DNA from: Hypsibius dujardini
Lineage: Eukaryota; Tardigrada; Eutardigrada; Parachela; Hypsibiidae
Direction: 5' to 3'
DNA length: 40,262 nt
Assembly (NCBI GenBank): GCA_001579985.1
Contig: LRSR01006735.1
Location: 1 to 40,262, forward strand
Shown here one piece after another: positions 1 through 10,691 of the stretch; the stretch's first letter is position 1; each line of letters opens with the position of its first letter. The translations under genes and the position numbers were made by a program. Below the pieces are notes generated by a model that was not told where the DNA came from, ran no database searches, and was given only the letters and a program-made list of their open reading frames with translations.

Positions 1-112
1 ATATTTATGAATAAATAAATATTATTATATTTATAAATAAATAAATATTATTATACTTAATAATAAATATATACTATATTAAAATTAATATTTTGTTTGT
101 CAGTCAACTATG
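1..112. repeat. AT-rich tandem repeat in ABC-transporter intron
   Basis: A roughly 30-base unit built from TTTATAAATAAATAAATATTA is repeated imperfectly from the first base. It lies downstream of the last visible transporter exon, so it belongs to the next intron. No coding signal. Confidence 0.7.
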
Positions 113-137
113 TAATTTTGCGTAACAATTTTGTTAC

Positions 138-3100
138 CTCGGGCTGAGAGACGATGAAGTCATGAATATTGGCCGATCTTGCTGCACTTTCGATCTGCTG
201 GTCTGTCACTTCGCGACCCAGTGAAATATTTTCAGCTGTAATCCCCAGCAGAAGGCATTAGTATCTCGTCTGAGCTCCCCTTTCAATTTGAGTGTTTCTT
301 ATTTGGACAAAGAATATATGCTATGATGGTGTATTATTTACCGATGGTGAGGCCAAATAAAACGGGCATTTGACTGACCACTCCAATATTGGAACGAAGC
401 CAATGGACGTTGAGATTTTTGATATCGGTTCCGTCAAGCAGCACCTGAAAATGACGATTAACATCAATTAGTTCAGCACGGGACCTGTTCAGACATTTAT
501 CTTCAGAAATGTCTGCCTAAAGGTCACCGGTACCTGGCCCTCGTCCGGGTCGTAGAAGCGCTGCAGCAGAGCCAGTAATGTAGATTTTCCGCAACCGCTG
601 TTACCGACCAGAGCGATAGTTTCGTTGGGATTCACGGCGACAGTGACGCCTTTGACAACCTGCAATCAAGAAAATTATTAAGCATGAACTGTTAAAATAA
701 GTTTCATTTTACAATAAAATTCATTTTATTACAAGAAATTTTATTTTACAACAAAATTCATTTTATTACAAGAAATTTTATTTTACAATAAAATTCATTT
801 TATTACGAAAAAAAGTTTTTAAAAAAAGTTTTATTTTATTATAGTTCTTTGCGTAAGATCTACCTGGACGTCCGCTCGAGTAGGATAAGTGAATTTGACG
901 TTTTGGAATTCAATTCTACCGGTGCACTTTTGAGGTTTCAATCCACCTTCCGAATAGGCGTCGATTTTGGGTGTCTGGAAAGTGTGCAAGATGTATTGCT
1001 GATTACAGGCGGAGCGAATAGTTGGTCCACCTACACTGTCGATGACCTCAAAAATGGTCGCAGCCGCACCCTTTGCTGTGGCGATCGTGGCCAAATGCGG
1101 CGCAGCAATGCCGATCGAAAAAGCTCCCATGACGACGGAGAAGATGACGGTGAAAATTTCCCCGACGCTGCGCTCCTTCTTCACCAACAGCGTCGATCCA
1201 TACCTTAAAACCGTAAATTCGTTGAGCTGTTCGCAATCTTTAGACAAATATGAGAGGGTGAGAGAGAAAACCGATTTCCTACCAAAACGCCAGTGAGTAG
1301 GTTCCATACATGATGAGGAAAACCAGGCCCATTCCAGCGCCCGTCACGAAAGCCTTCTTTATTCCGATTTTCTCGCTCTCCTCCAGTTCGCGGTCATATC
1401 TAACGAAAGATGAGCGGATATGCACGGAATAGATTTTATTTTAATTTCTTTTAGTAATTAAAAATTTAAAAAGATTAAATTGATAAATAATAAACATTAG
1501 ATAAAACTATTAAAAATTAATGAATACTTAATTATAAATTAACAAATAAAATAGTAATTGATTTTTTTCTCTATTTTATTTATTTTTTAATTTATAATTA
1601 AGCATTCATTATTTTTAATAGTTTATCTAATTTTTATTCTTTATCAATTTATTCTTTTTTACTTTTTAATTACTAAAAGAAACTAAAATAAAAGTCTTTG
1701 GCAGCTAATTTTCAGTTTACTAAAAAAACTATTTGATTAATTTAGTTTCGTCATCCCTACGATGACTGGCACACCTCCTTATCTCGCGCTTTTGTCCTCC
1801 GAAGGCGGTAACCGTTCGAATACAACTCAGCACCTCCTCCGCAATGGCGCCAGCCTTCATGTACTTCTCCTGCTCTCTGGTCGAGGCAGATGCAACAACC
1901 TGAATAACAACAAAAAGCCCAGCGTCTTATCATTTTGTACTCGAGGTGCTTAAGATTCATGCAATCACATGTACTCACGAGATATACTATTATACTGAGA
2001 TTGTATTGGCTATATAGATAGATACCTTGCTGATGAAAGCTCCCGCAATAGCGAGAAACGGAACCACAGCCAACATGACCAGAGTCAGGTCCCAGCCCTT
2101 GTAGAAGCCCACGGCGAAGCCTCCGACGAACTGTGCAAACGCTTGGATGGCGAAAGACATTTTGTCGCCCAGTCCGTCCTTCACCCGTTCCATGTCACTG
2201 AAAAGAGGGCAGTGTCCTTACTGGGGGAGTTATTCAGGTGTCGAATTCAGAATCACTTGAACATGTTTTTTTTATTAAGAGATAATGAAGTGATGAATAT
2301 AACAAATTATTTCACCGCCATAGACTGGCAAATTTATTTTTGGTGAAATTTCAAAGTTGGAAACGGTCCATGTATCATAATTTTGCATTGGAGTCTCGAG
2401 CGCCGGGGACTGATTGAGTGATTCGAAATTTTTAAAATTTGCTAATGAATCAACAAATCAAGCCTAGGGCCATAGCACAAAGTGGCGCCGGAAGTCTTTT
2501 TTTTTCTTTTTTTTCTGAAACCAGAGGTGCGATTTTCAGCCCTAGACTCCAATGTCAAATCATGATATATGAATAGCTGTTTGTTAAAAAACCCCACTTC
2601 AACCGGGAGGGAAACTCTCGGTTCTTGCCCAAGTAAGAACTGAATTGGGAGAAAATAAAAATAATGAAATTAGTCAGCTAACTTTAAAACTTGACTCTTT
2701 TGTTACTGGGAATAAATCACACAGGAAGCACGTTTATGTATTGGCGCTTGTATACCGGTGCACACTTACTCGGACAGTCGGGATGTGAGCGAGCCACTCT
2801 CATGACTGTCGAACCACGACATTTCTTGTCGTAAGATCGAGTGAAGAAACGCCTTCCTGTTAAAAAAAGAAACTTTCTCATGAGCACAAGGACATGTCTT
2901 TGCAAGAGTATCTCACTTGGGAAATTATTCACGTGCAAAATTCAGAATCATTTCAAACCATTTCCCCTTCAACTTCAGTGTAAAAATGGTGCTTTCCAGA
3001 ACTAACTTAAAAACAATTATTTTGACACTATTCCATTCCAAATTTAATTTCAAGTCGTTTGACATCACCTAAATATTTTTTGAAGTTTAGGGGGCGGAGT

Positions 3101-6100
3101 TTTGGGTATCTTATTAAAAGGGCTGATAATTCCAGCGAAGCTGTCCAGTTTTAGTCTATAGATCCGCCCCTGATTGGCTGATGCCAATCGACTCCAAATT
3201 AAGTTTGAAATGAACTTTTATTAGAAAAATCATATTTAACGTAGTTCTAAAAATCACAATTTTTACAGTGGAAGTGAAGGAAAATTGATTATTCCAGTGG
3301 CTTCCACACTTTGAAATATCACAAAAAAAATCCGCCTCACTTTACCGGCTAAATAAACATTTATTTTGATCACAGTATTAGGTCTAAATAAAACTAATAT
3401 ACCAAGAGGAGAGAGCCGTTGTTTTTTACCTCATTTTATGAATCTGTCGTTCGCAGGCAGTTGTCCAGCATGCCACCTGAAAATGTCACGCGAAAGAATT
3501 ATTTAACAGTCGATTTGGATGTTTGAGTTGTGCAAGCGTTCGTAAGTGATTTTACGGTACGCTGAGGCCAAGAGATGATTTAGAGTATATACCTGCATGG
3601 CACTAGCCACTAAGGAAGCACACCCAATCACGACGTATTGGATGGTGAATTTGTTGATCTCCACTTCCATCGCGGAGTAATCGACGTGGAATGGCGGGAG
3701 CATTGTGCTGCCGTTTTGAAGAGCGGGATCGGCAGCTGCTTGCCCGATCAACATCGTTCCGAAAAAGTTAGCCGCCTCCTCTGTAATGAAACAAGGCCTC
3801 TGTTTATTAAGATATATATGACTCAACACTTACGCTGTGTAAACATCCTTCCAAATACGTACTAAATAAATACTCCGCGGCCTCAGAAGCTAAAGAACAT
3901 AACAAACATATCGTTTCGGTTAGACCATATGGCTAGGGGAAATTAGATCTTTTGTAGGTTGGTATGAGGGAACAATTTGATGTACCGACAGTTCCATTGG
4001 GCGATGGGATGGGACCGGGATTCAAGCCACCCGAGAACAGGTTCGTCATATCCCCTGTGATAAGAATATAATGACGTTTCATATTTGTTCGTTTACTACC
4101 TCGACCGCACAGCTCATATGACTTGCAGAGGGTTAGGCCCACAACCTCACACAACCTGATGCTGTGCTCACAACCCGGGCAAGTCGATGATTAAAATATT
4201 GCCTTGTTGGAAAAGTCAGTTTTCAGCAATGGACGCAACTAACCACTCCGACCCAAGCAAACTTTTGAAGCAAGAACATCTATTTTCCAGAATAATCGAT
4301 GTTATTCTGTTCCCATTTAGTTGGGGATGACGCTCGCAGAAACCAATTCAGATAGTATTGCCAAACCAAGTAAATCTAAATCTGTAGTTTGTTCGAAATT
4401 CCCGATTCGCACGATTGTTTAGAAGGCATAATCAACGATATATCGAATGTATAGTTTTGGTTCATGACATTTTTGTTACTGCTCATTTTTACATTTTTAG
4501 CTAAGTTTTTGGTAGCCAAAAATTTTTTGTCTTGAAAAAAAGGCGGCATCAAGTTTGGGCGAAAATGGTTGTGCACAATACCTTTTGGTAGTTAAAAAGG
4601 TTGTCCGGGTTGTGTGCATAGCATCAGGTTGTATGAGATTGAGCATAGCCCTCTCCCTCCAGTATCATTTTAATTCATATATTGTAAAGTATTAATTGTC
4701 TCTAATTTACCGTAAACTTGTAATTTTATTGTTCAATTTTTAGATTAATACAACCATTTTCAACGATTGACTAATCAATCAATCGTTGGAAATGGTTGTA
4801 TTAATTATTGAATGAACTCCCCCAACCATCGCAAAACAAAATGAAAATTAAACAGAACAGAAACAACAGAAATCGCTCGAGTTTTGGTCGGCGTTACAGG
4901 TCGTGGCTAAATAGGCTGGGGCATTTTAAGCATCGAAAAACACTCAAGAAATCAATCAAGGATGTTTGACCGCCAAAAGATAACCTTGCTCAATCAATTG
5001 ATCGATCGAGAATAGCTGCTCGAGTTGGCTGGAATCGGCTCAAACTCGGACCTCCTACTTGGCTGGGCCAAAGCTTAACGGGTGGCTTTAACTTGGGCAC
5101 GTAGGCATTAAAAGCAAGTGTGTAGCTTCCTAATTAGCTCTTTTGACTGCGATTCATGCAAGGGAGTTTGAACTTACCAAAAACGATGTTCATGGCTGGC
5201 CATGCCTATAATTATACAAAATTGGGCACATTACTTGCCCCCTCAGCAACTTTTATTCACAGGGTCCTCCACAAACATTTACTCAACTATGAGGAGTTAC
5301 GGTAAAAAAACGCGTGTATTGGTTTCAATGTTCATGATTAATAAAAATGTGCTGGATAGAGCTCAGATCACGTTGCAAATCAACAGAATTTGAAAACGTT
5401 TGATGGGGAACTTCTGGGTTTCGCCAAATGAAAAACGTCATTTTCGACTACTGTGTAGATTGATTGATTGTTGATTAAATTGACATGACGTTTTGCTATA
5501 TCACGTGACGAGAAATCAAAGCCAATCCACCAAGCAAGCAAAAGTTGTGTTTAAGTAGAAATAGAGCTTCCTTCTTTTGGTCAATGCCGAAAGAAGGGGA
5601 AAATCATCGCATCAAGTCATTCCGAAATTTGTTTGGGACATCTCACAGATTGGGCGGAAATAACGGCCAGATTCTGGCCGGACTTGGCCGGCTCCAAATT
5701 GTCAACTTTACAAAACAAACGCAGAGGCGAACAATTTTCATTGCACTTTTCAAAACTCAAATTTTTATGAAATTCAGCTCATCTAAACATCTGCTTTTGA
5801 AAGAGTTTAAGAGTTTTTAACAACGGTAAAATTTTTGAGGCCCATGCAAAGTTGAGTAGATGCTAGTGATGGATCCTGTACTAGACAGCCTCATGAACAA
5901 ACAGAAATGTTCATACCAAGCCGGTGACAAAGGCGAAGGCACTTCCGACGACCATCAAGGCGATATCAATTCCATCGGCGAAGCGAAACTAGAATGTGAT
6001 ACATCAATTGAGGTTATCTTGCGTGCCCTCGAGTTGTGAAAGGATAACAAAGTATTAAACGTGAGTGTGCACGACAGATTAAAAATCTTCCACCTCACCA

Positions 6101-7302
6101 GTGTTTTCAGCGGCACCGGCGGCAGACTCGCGGCGGGATCCTTTTTCGCCTTCTCATCCTCCTCCGGAGCCCTACGAGAAACAGCCGCGTACTTTTTCAT
6201 CCCGTCGAATTGAACATAAATTCCTTCGAAACTTCAAAAAAACATTTTATTTCAGGACGCCTCGCGAGATCTGCATCGTTTATTGCGGGATACCAAACAA
6301 CAGAGAAACCCGCACAAGATGCCTGAGGCATCAGCATGCATGCAGTACTGTACGCTGCTTCCAAGCGTGCACTCGCTTTTGCTCAACCAGATGAGCTCAT
6401 ACTCTCATACCAGTAAACTGTGAAGCAGTATGTTTTTCTGCCTGTTCATCGATTTTCCTGCAGGCTTGCATGCGTCAACGCAAAAAATGTACACAGTACA
6501 CTGACTGGGAGTGAACGGCCGGAGAGAGTGCAACGGTCTTCGGGTACGAGTACCCGTCACACCAGCTGGGCGTATTGATGTAACGCGGAGGGGCGTAGCC
6601 ACAGGCACACCTTTTTATAATTCTCTGCATACAGGCACATAATTTTGTTCCAGAATCTATGCCAATACAAAGGCATCGCCCTAAATTATTAAAAATAATT
6701 AATTAAACAGAATTTTTATGAATTATTAATTAAACAAAATTTTTATAAATAATTAATTAAACAGAATTCTTCTATAGTCAATTAAAATATAGCTTCACTA
6801 ATATTAAATTAATATAATGCATTACCCTAAACTAACTACTTATAAATTGTTTGAACAAACTTAACAATTGATCAATTAAAAGATGGCTTCATTAATAGTT
6901 AATTAATTGTGTGCATCTAGGCACACGGAAAAAAATGTCAAAAGTTGTGGCTGTTGAGGTACAACGCCGATCCGCGAAAAAAGTGTCCCACAAAATTCGG
7001 AGGTAAAGCCACAAGCCTTCGTGCCTAATGCCTCAGTACGCCACTGCTTCACCCGTGTATGAAGCCTCTTGCGAAATCGATATGGTTACAGAAGAGTTGT
7101 ATGAGATGTTGACTCACGGTGGGGACCCGGAAGGAGACGGTTTGCGGTGGTTATTTGCATCAGTTGTCACAGTGACGTCAACGAGATCGGGATCATCGTC
7201 AACGAGGTTCGCTGTGCTGGATGTGTGCAGGAAAGCGCCGTTGATGTGACCGGCTCTGAAGCCATTGGCTGTCGCATCAGGATCATCTGGCCTACCCGGC
7301 AT
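138..7302 (-). CDS. P-glycoprotein-type ABC transporter (ABCB/MDR), N-terminal half; 3' end outside window
   Basis: Full-type ABC exporter that uses ATP to move hydrophobic compounds across the plasma membrane. Exons, high to low: 7302-7118, 6171-6099, 5988-5917, 5205-5178, 4054-3986, 3780-3593, 3476-3430, 2856-2770, 2197-2026, 1899-1775, 1399-1283, 1203-1035, 974-864, 659-534, 444-342, 235-138. All borders are GT/AG and phases match throughout, giving 590 codons. Membrane segments fall near residues 90-120, 185-210, 255-305 (two), 360-388 and 405-430. RQIHKMR and QEMSWFD are family-typical intracellular-loop motifs. NBD1 begins near residue 450; Walker A is GNSGCGKST (about 500-508). The Q-loop reads SQMPVLF, where relatives have SQEPVLF. 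The last exon (AENISLGRE...) stops short of the LSGGQ signature and Walker B, which must lie beyond the left edge. Intron 975-1034 is 60 nt with no in-frame stop, so it could be misread as coding; removing it restores the family spacing. Confidence 0.93.
708..815. repeat. 37-bp tandem repeat, about three copies
   Basis: The unit (ATTCATTTTATTACAAGAAA, then TTTTATTTTACAAYAAA) recurs nearly perfectly. It fills most of the intron between the exon ending at 864 and the Walker A exon starting at 659. Confidence 0.8.
1431..1697. repeat. Long foldback inverted repeat inside an intron
   Basis: Two arms of about 125 bases are near-perfect reverse complements. The left arm starts AGATTTTATTTTAATTTCTT; the right arm read on the other strand starts AGACTTTTATTTTAGTTTCT. 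They meet around 1560 with almost no loop. The structure occupies most of the intron between exons 1399 and 1775. It resembles a foldback MITE; no coding capacity. Confidence 0.85.
2340..2645 (+). repeat. Dispersed repeat, family D
   Basis: Related sequence recurs at about 22235-22440 (same strand) and 21720-21900 (opposite strand). Shared landmarks are AATCAATCAAGCC, a T-rich run followed by CTGAAAC(C)AGA, and a final TCTTxCCCAAGTTAG/TAAG block. It sits in the transporter intron between exons 2770 and 2197. Class unknown. Confidence 0.55.
2940..3345. repeat. Dispersed repeat, family E, intronic copy
   Basis: This intron stretch resembles 33890-34290: both contain GGCTGATGCxAATCGAxTCC followed by AAATTAA, then a T/A-rich run, AAATCACAAT and a TTTACAGTG box in the same order. 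Divergence is substantial, so it is an old dispersed repeat. No ORF. Confidence 0.5.
4128..4654. mobile_element. Non-autonomous element with about 38-bp terminal inverted repeats
   Basis: Left end CTCACACAACCTGATGCTGT (4146-4165), continued by GCTCACAACCCGGGCAA, matches the reverse complement of the right end (CTCATACAACCTGATGCTAT, continued by GCACACAACCCGGACAA). Weaker similarity extends outward to GAGGGYTA at both edges. About 527 bp with no transposase. It lies in the intron between transporter exons 5178 and 4054. I could not settle a target duplication, so the superfamily is open. Confidence 0.65.
4732..4813. repeat. Short perfect-type hairpin
   Basis: Arms of about 35 bases centred on an AATC run pair with few mismatches (ATTAATACAACCATTTYCAA followed by CGATTGA on both arms). 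Located inside a transporter intron. Could be a minimal foldback element; no known RNA family recognised. Confidence 0.7.
6655..6800. repeat. AT-rich tandem repeat
   Basis: A roughly 35-base unit (TTAATTAAACARAATTYTTA...) repeats about three times inside the first transporter intron (6172-7117). Confidence 0.6.
7118..7302 (-). CDS. Putative first coding exon of the P-glycoprotein gene
   Basis: This exon opens at ATG 7302 ([15 protein letters not shown]...) and ends at a strong GTGAGT donor after a Pro-Ser-Gly-Ser-Pro-Pro stretch, leaving phase 2. The next exon (6171) starts after a pyrimidine-rich TAG with exactly the one base needed, giving ...[12 protein letters not shown] before the first membrane helix. 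The 61-residue segment is acidic and Thr/Asp-rich with no domain I recognise, as expected for a cytosolic N-terminus. An alternative start is an ATG at 6200 just upstream of the second exon, which would give a shorter N-terminus ([15 protein letters not shown]). The phase match favours the longer model but there is no transcript evidence here. Confidence 0.6.
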
Positions 7303-8110
7303 AATGAGAGTCCGATTTAAAAACTGGTTTCTTGTAAAACTCCGACTAATTTCAGGACTTGCAGACAAAATTAAATATAGGCGATTAAGTAAAACTATTT
7401 GTAGGCGACAACGAAGCGACTGTTCGAGCAAAACTGCTTGAACGTATTGATTATGTAGAAGAAAACTATGGTTTGGGACAGTCTTATCAGCTATGCGATT
7501 GATTGAAATTTATCTCCCTCAAACAAAGAGATAGCTTTAGTGGTATGTGAGCCACATGAGCTCATTGATATCAAAGGGAGTTTGTGTGTGCTGATTACCG
7601 CAATACTCAAACATGGCTAATCTAGATTAGGGACAGAGGTCAGGTCACGTAATCGACGGCGCATTTACAGTACTGCGGGTATATATAACTTATAAAATAA
7701 GCAACTTGATTGATTGATCTGTTGGAATAAAATAAAACAATCAAGTTGGTTCTTTTGAAAGTTGGCGCGGATATCCTTTTGATACCCTTTTTATTACCTT
7801 TTTTTTACAGACTTTTTTTACACATTTTATTGACTGCCGCACTGTCTCTAATGTCCCCGTGATTGTGATTATGCTGATTTGGAACATTTTCAGAAGTGGT
7901 GCAAAAATGATTTCCCCTTAACGTTTTAAATCAGGCCCGTATTTGTGATTGTTTATAAAATTCATTTCATCGGCGATGCTCGTAGAGCTATTTTTGGCGA
8001 AATTTCAAGGTTGGAAAAAACACAGGAAGATGTTAATTTTCACTTTAAATACGGCGATTTAGAAAATTCACTTGATCTGATTATTTCGACTCCATTCTAT
8101 GCCTTTCGCT
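7303..8110. other. Intergenic sequence with dispersed repeat, family F
   Basis: No gene supported. Bases 7765-7900 (pyrimidine-rich, with TTATTGACTGCCGCACTGTC and GTGATTGTGATTATGCTGAT) match 33730-33850 closely, so a dispersed repeat or cassette edge begins here. A short plus-strand open frame at 7945-8127 has no recognisable content. Confidence 0.5.
7676..7696 (-). promoter_or_regulatory. TATA-like sequence upstream of the ABC transporter
   Basis: On the minus strand a run TTATATATACCC sits about 380 bases upstream of the proposed start codon at 7302, leaving room for an untranslated leader. It is one of many AT-rich stretches in the window, so this is only a candidate core promoter. Confidence 0.2.
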
Positions 8111-8124
8111 GTCACGGGCGGTCA

Positions 8125-8218
8125 TGAAAGGCAGACATCTTAATCCGCCGTAGACGTAGGGCAGGAGATCCTGCCAGGCCAAGGACGACAGAAACATCTT
8201 ATATTTCTTCCTCGTGAA
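8125..8218 (-). pseudogene. Orphan fragment of F-box-gene exon 3
   Basis: The minus strand reads FTRKKYKMFLSSLAWQDLL followed by PYVYGGLRCLP, clearly homologous to the last exon of the F-box copies at 14.4, 28.0 and 34.5 kb. The rest of the exon is missing beyond LRCLP and no exons 1 or 2 lie upstream. Relic of an incomplete duplication. Confidence 0.75.
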
Positions 8219-8344
8219 TTAATTTAACTTAACTTGACTTAAGGCGCAAAAGGTCGAAACTAAGATCGAAACTTAAGGCGTTCATATCTATGAACTAATA
8301 CGCCAGAGAACAGCAAAGTATTGGAGGGATAACAGCTTCCTGGG

Positions 8345-8778
8345 TAGAGATGTTAATGGTTAGTCAAACCGGTTTAAACCAGTTCGGCTTGCGGTTTACC
8401 AGGTTCGGTTCGGATTTTAAACCGGTTTCAATTTTTGATCGAAACCGAACCGAACCGGTTTGAACCGGTTTATGTCTGCTTGCATATTTTCAGGTTTTGT
8501 TTTAATTTTTGTTGAAAACACTTCCAAATCTGATTGAATTCACATTTTCAGAGGACAAATGTAAAAGCCTAAATGTGTTCTAATGAATCAACAATCATTT
8601 CTCGCAAATGATCTACAAACTTTCAGTTTTCATTCTCCAAATTTAATTTTAGGACATTAGTGCCCGGTATATTTCCAATTGGTTTCAAACCGGTTTGGAA
8701 ACTTAACCGATAAAATTCAGAACGGTTTGCCTGCCACACCCAGCCGAACCGTCCGGTTTCGAACCGTAAACATCTCTT
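8345..8778. mobile_element. hAT-type MITE with 8-bp target-site duplication
   Basis: The 434-bp element starts TAGAGATGTTAATGGTT and ends in the inverted form (AAGAGATGTTTACGGTT read on the other strand). TTCCTGGG flanks it on both sides (8337-8344 and 8779-8786). Eight-base duplications with ends of this kind are typical of hAT transposons. Both subterminal regions are dense in self-complementary AACCGGTT/CCGAACCG motifs. There is no transposase ORF, so it is non-autonomous. Confidence 0.8.
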
Positions 8779-8786
8779 TTCCTGGG

Positions 8787-9456
8787 TGACATATGCAGTG
8801 AAGACAAATGCGTCAGCTCCTGTTTAAAACGGGTCTAGCTTGTTGAGGTTGCAAAACGTCGACAGTTTTATATTTTTAATATAGGGACTGATAAAATTTA
8901 TTTTACCAATGTGGTTTCAAGAACTCAACACGATGGGGCGGAGCTATGGGCAATTTACATTCTGGCCAGAATATCTCAACTGACATTGCAGAATTGACTT
9001 ATAACCCCCCCCCCCCCGAGATCTGCCATGGGTTCTGATACCAACTGATTCTAAATGAGAGGCTACGAAACAAAACGGGTCATTAGGTTGCCAAATCGGA
9101 AATGCCAACTCGCATTTTTCTTACAGTACAGTGATGGTACTACATTGTGTAAAGAAAATTTCGATGATTTGATTGAAATTCAGGCAGTAAGAGTGGCGGA
9201 ACCATCAGTAGAGTGAAAAGCAGAATTTTAAAAAAATGTCTTTAAAGTTTTGCATCTAGTTTTCATCACTCCAACAACGTTCTGAAGCTACTATTCATTC
9301 ATACTAAAAATTCGTCAAGGAAACCGAACCGAAACTTAAAAACGACCACACACATACTGCTTTAAGCGTTTCAGAATACCAAATGAAAGTGGCAAATTGG
9401 AAGGTCGGAATGCTGGAAGAGGACCAACAGCTTTGCCGATAAATTCGCAAGGCGTT
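8787..9456. other. Duplicated F-box-gene intron and 3' flank, no gene
   Basis: Bases 8935-9065 match the intron-like stretch at 34855-34975 (GGCGRAGCTATGRGCAATT, then ATATCTCAACTGACAxTGCA). A run of 13 C lies at 9005-9017. Bases 9310-9370 match the 3' flank of the other F-box copies (AAACCGAAACTTRAAAACGA). No coding sequence seen. Confidence 0.6.
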
Positions 9457-9696
9457 TCAACCGCACACTTGCTCATATATTCGTTCCCCATTGCGATAGA
9501 TCGTGGTAGTCAGAGTGCCGTCGTCCAGGTTGTGATCGTGATAGACTAAACCAGAACTGCTGTTGTCGTCAGGGGCAAGCCAGCAAGGCAGACAACGTAA
9601 TCCGGTGTAGACGAAGGGCAGAAGATCCTCCCAGGCCAAGGACGACAGAACCATTTGCTGTTCCGGTCAAGACTGAAGGCGCCCCTATCGTCGAAC
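9457..9696 (-). pseudogene. Orphan F-box-gene exon 3
   Basis: Open from MVLSSLAWEDLLPFVYTGLR to ...NLDDGTLTTTIYRNGERIYE and a stop at 9457, homologous to the last exon of the intact F-box genes. The 5' part is out of frame: the acceptor (CATAG before GTTCGACGA) survives at 9697-9698, but sequence between it and the conserved core has a small deletion. No matching exons 1 or 2 lie upstream. Most likely a non-functional fragment. Confidence 0.7.
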
Positions 9697-9744
9697 CTAT
9701 GCGCCAGAGAACAGCAAAGTATTGCTAGAAAACAACTTTATGGA

Positions 9745-9976
9745 TAGGGATGTTAACGGTTTAGTCAAACCGGTTTGAATCGGTTCGGTTTGCGGTTTAC
9801 CCGGTTCGGTTTGAGTTTTAAACCGAACCAATTTTTGACCGAAATTGAACGGAACCGGTTTAAACCGGTTTATGGTTCTGCCTGCGTATTTTCAGGTTTT
9901 TGTTTTAATTTTTGTCGAAAACACTGCCAAACCTGGTTTGAATTCATGTTTTTCGGAGGAAAAATTTAAAATGCTA
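9745..9976. mobile_element. Truncated hAT MITE relic
   Basis: Begins TAGGGATGTTAACGGTTTAG and carries the same AACCGGTT-rich subterminal block as the element at 8345. It stops abruptly at 9976 where the LTR begins. It sits at the equivalent position of the duplicated intron, so insertion preceded duplication. Confidence 0.7.
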
Positions 9977-10188
9977 TGTTAGGCCTCCGTCCCTATTAGG
10001 ACGGAAGAGCCTGAACATACAAGCTATTAGACTGAATAATATAAGAAGAATTGTAGGAAGACTTTACTGGTAGAGGAGATAAGAGGGGAAAGGAAGGAAC
10101 TCTCCTATTCAGATTACTGTAGAACACACACTTATACAGTCAGGAATAAAGAATAGTTCCTGATCTAACTTACTAGTTCCTGCCGACA
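9977..10188 (+). mobile_element. Solo or truncated long terminal repeat of a retrotransposon
   Basis: 212 bases begin TGTTAGGCC and end CCGACA, the usual TG...CA borders. An AATAAA signal lies at 10145-10150 near the 3' end. The next bases are TGGCGG, which would fit the start of a tRNA primer-binding site and make this a 5' LTR whose internal region is deleted. No target duplication could be confirmed and no gag/pol follows. The other side joins a cassette repeat at about 10203, so a deletion or rearrangement occurred here. Confidence 0.55.
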
Positions 10189-10202
10189 TGGCGGAATTAT
10201 GC

Positions 10203-10300
10203 ATTAAACACCGTCGTCTTCTCATTGGACAAGGAATAACGCGTTTGAAATTTGATTAATTGAGGCTTGAGGCTTACAGCTGCCTGCAGGTTACTTGCAA
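10203..10300 (+). repeat. Copy of the TATA-bearing dispersed repeat, lacking the TATA part
   Basis: ATTAAACACCGTCGTCTTCT continuing to CATTGGACAAGGAATAACGC and a GAGGCTTACA end is shared with 29550-29640, 36540-36610 and 37110-37185. Here the upstream half is replaced by the LTR. Confidence 0.65.
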
Positions 10301-10494
10301 CGTTTTGATTCTGCTTAATTTTGTGAAACAATACTGCATGGCATTCACCATGTTGCTGAAAATGTCCATATTGCAATACGTCCGAGACTGGAAATCAACT
10401 TTAAACCATACAGATCAAGATTTCATAATTTCTTAAGTTTGTTTACAGCAGATGAAGGGAAATAAAGCAGGATAAAAGGCAAGAGAATAAAAGA

Positions 10495-10691
10495 AAACCA
10501 CGACGACGGGTTTTGGGAGCGACGACGCTGCCGTCGTGAAAAATCTCACGGCTAGTGCACCAGCGGCCATTACGCCGTTGTCGGTGAATGGTCCGATCCC
10601 AACTCCCGTTGTCGTGAGCAATACTGTCGGTGATAGTCCAACGATCCTTTTGCTGCCTGATGAATCGTCGAAGTATGTTAAATATGTTTAA
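10495..10691 (+). pseudogene. Fragment of unrecognised Ala/Pro/Val-rich protein exon (copy 1)
   Basis: The plus strand is open through GSDDAAVVKNLTASAPAAIT, then PLSVNGPIPTPVVVSNTVG, to a TAA at 10689. The same block occurs at 19.97-20.06 and 33.08-33.21 kb. The N-terminal part (...IEQEHAVWVKLAST) is missing here. This copy extends past NTVG with DSPTILLLPDESSKY, which may be the real C-terminus. Function unknown. Confidence 0.5.

Noticed and set aside
975-1034. Twenty extra residues ([20 protein letters not shown]) in the transporter
   Set aside because: Removing this stretch at GTAGGT...TTCCAG restores the normal [14 protein letters not shown] spacing, so it is read as a 60-nt intron without stops.
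9005-9017. Run of 13 C as a possible regulatory or structural site
   Set aside because: A single homopolymer absent from the homologous stretch at 34.9 kb; most likely slippage or a sequencing artefact.
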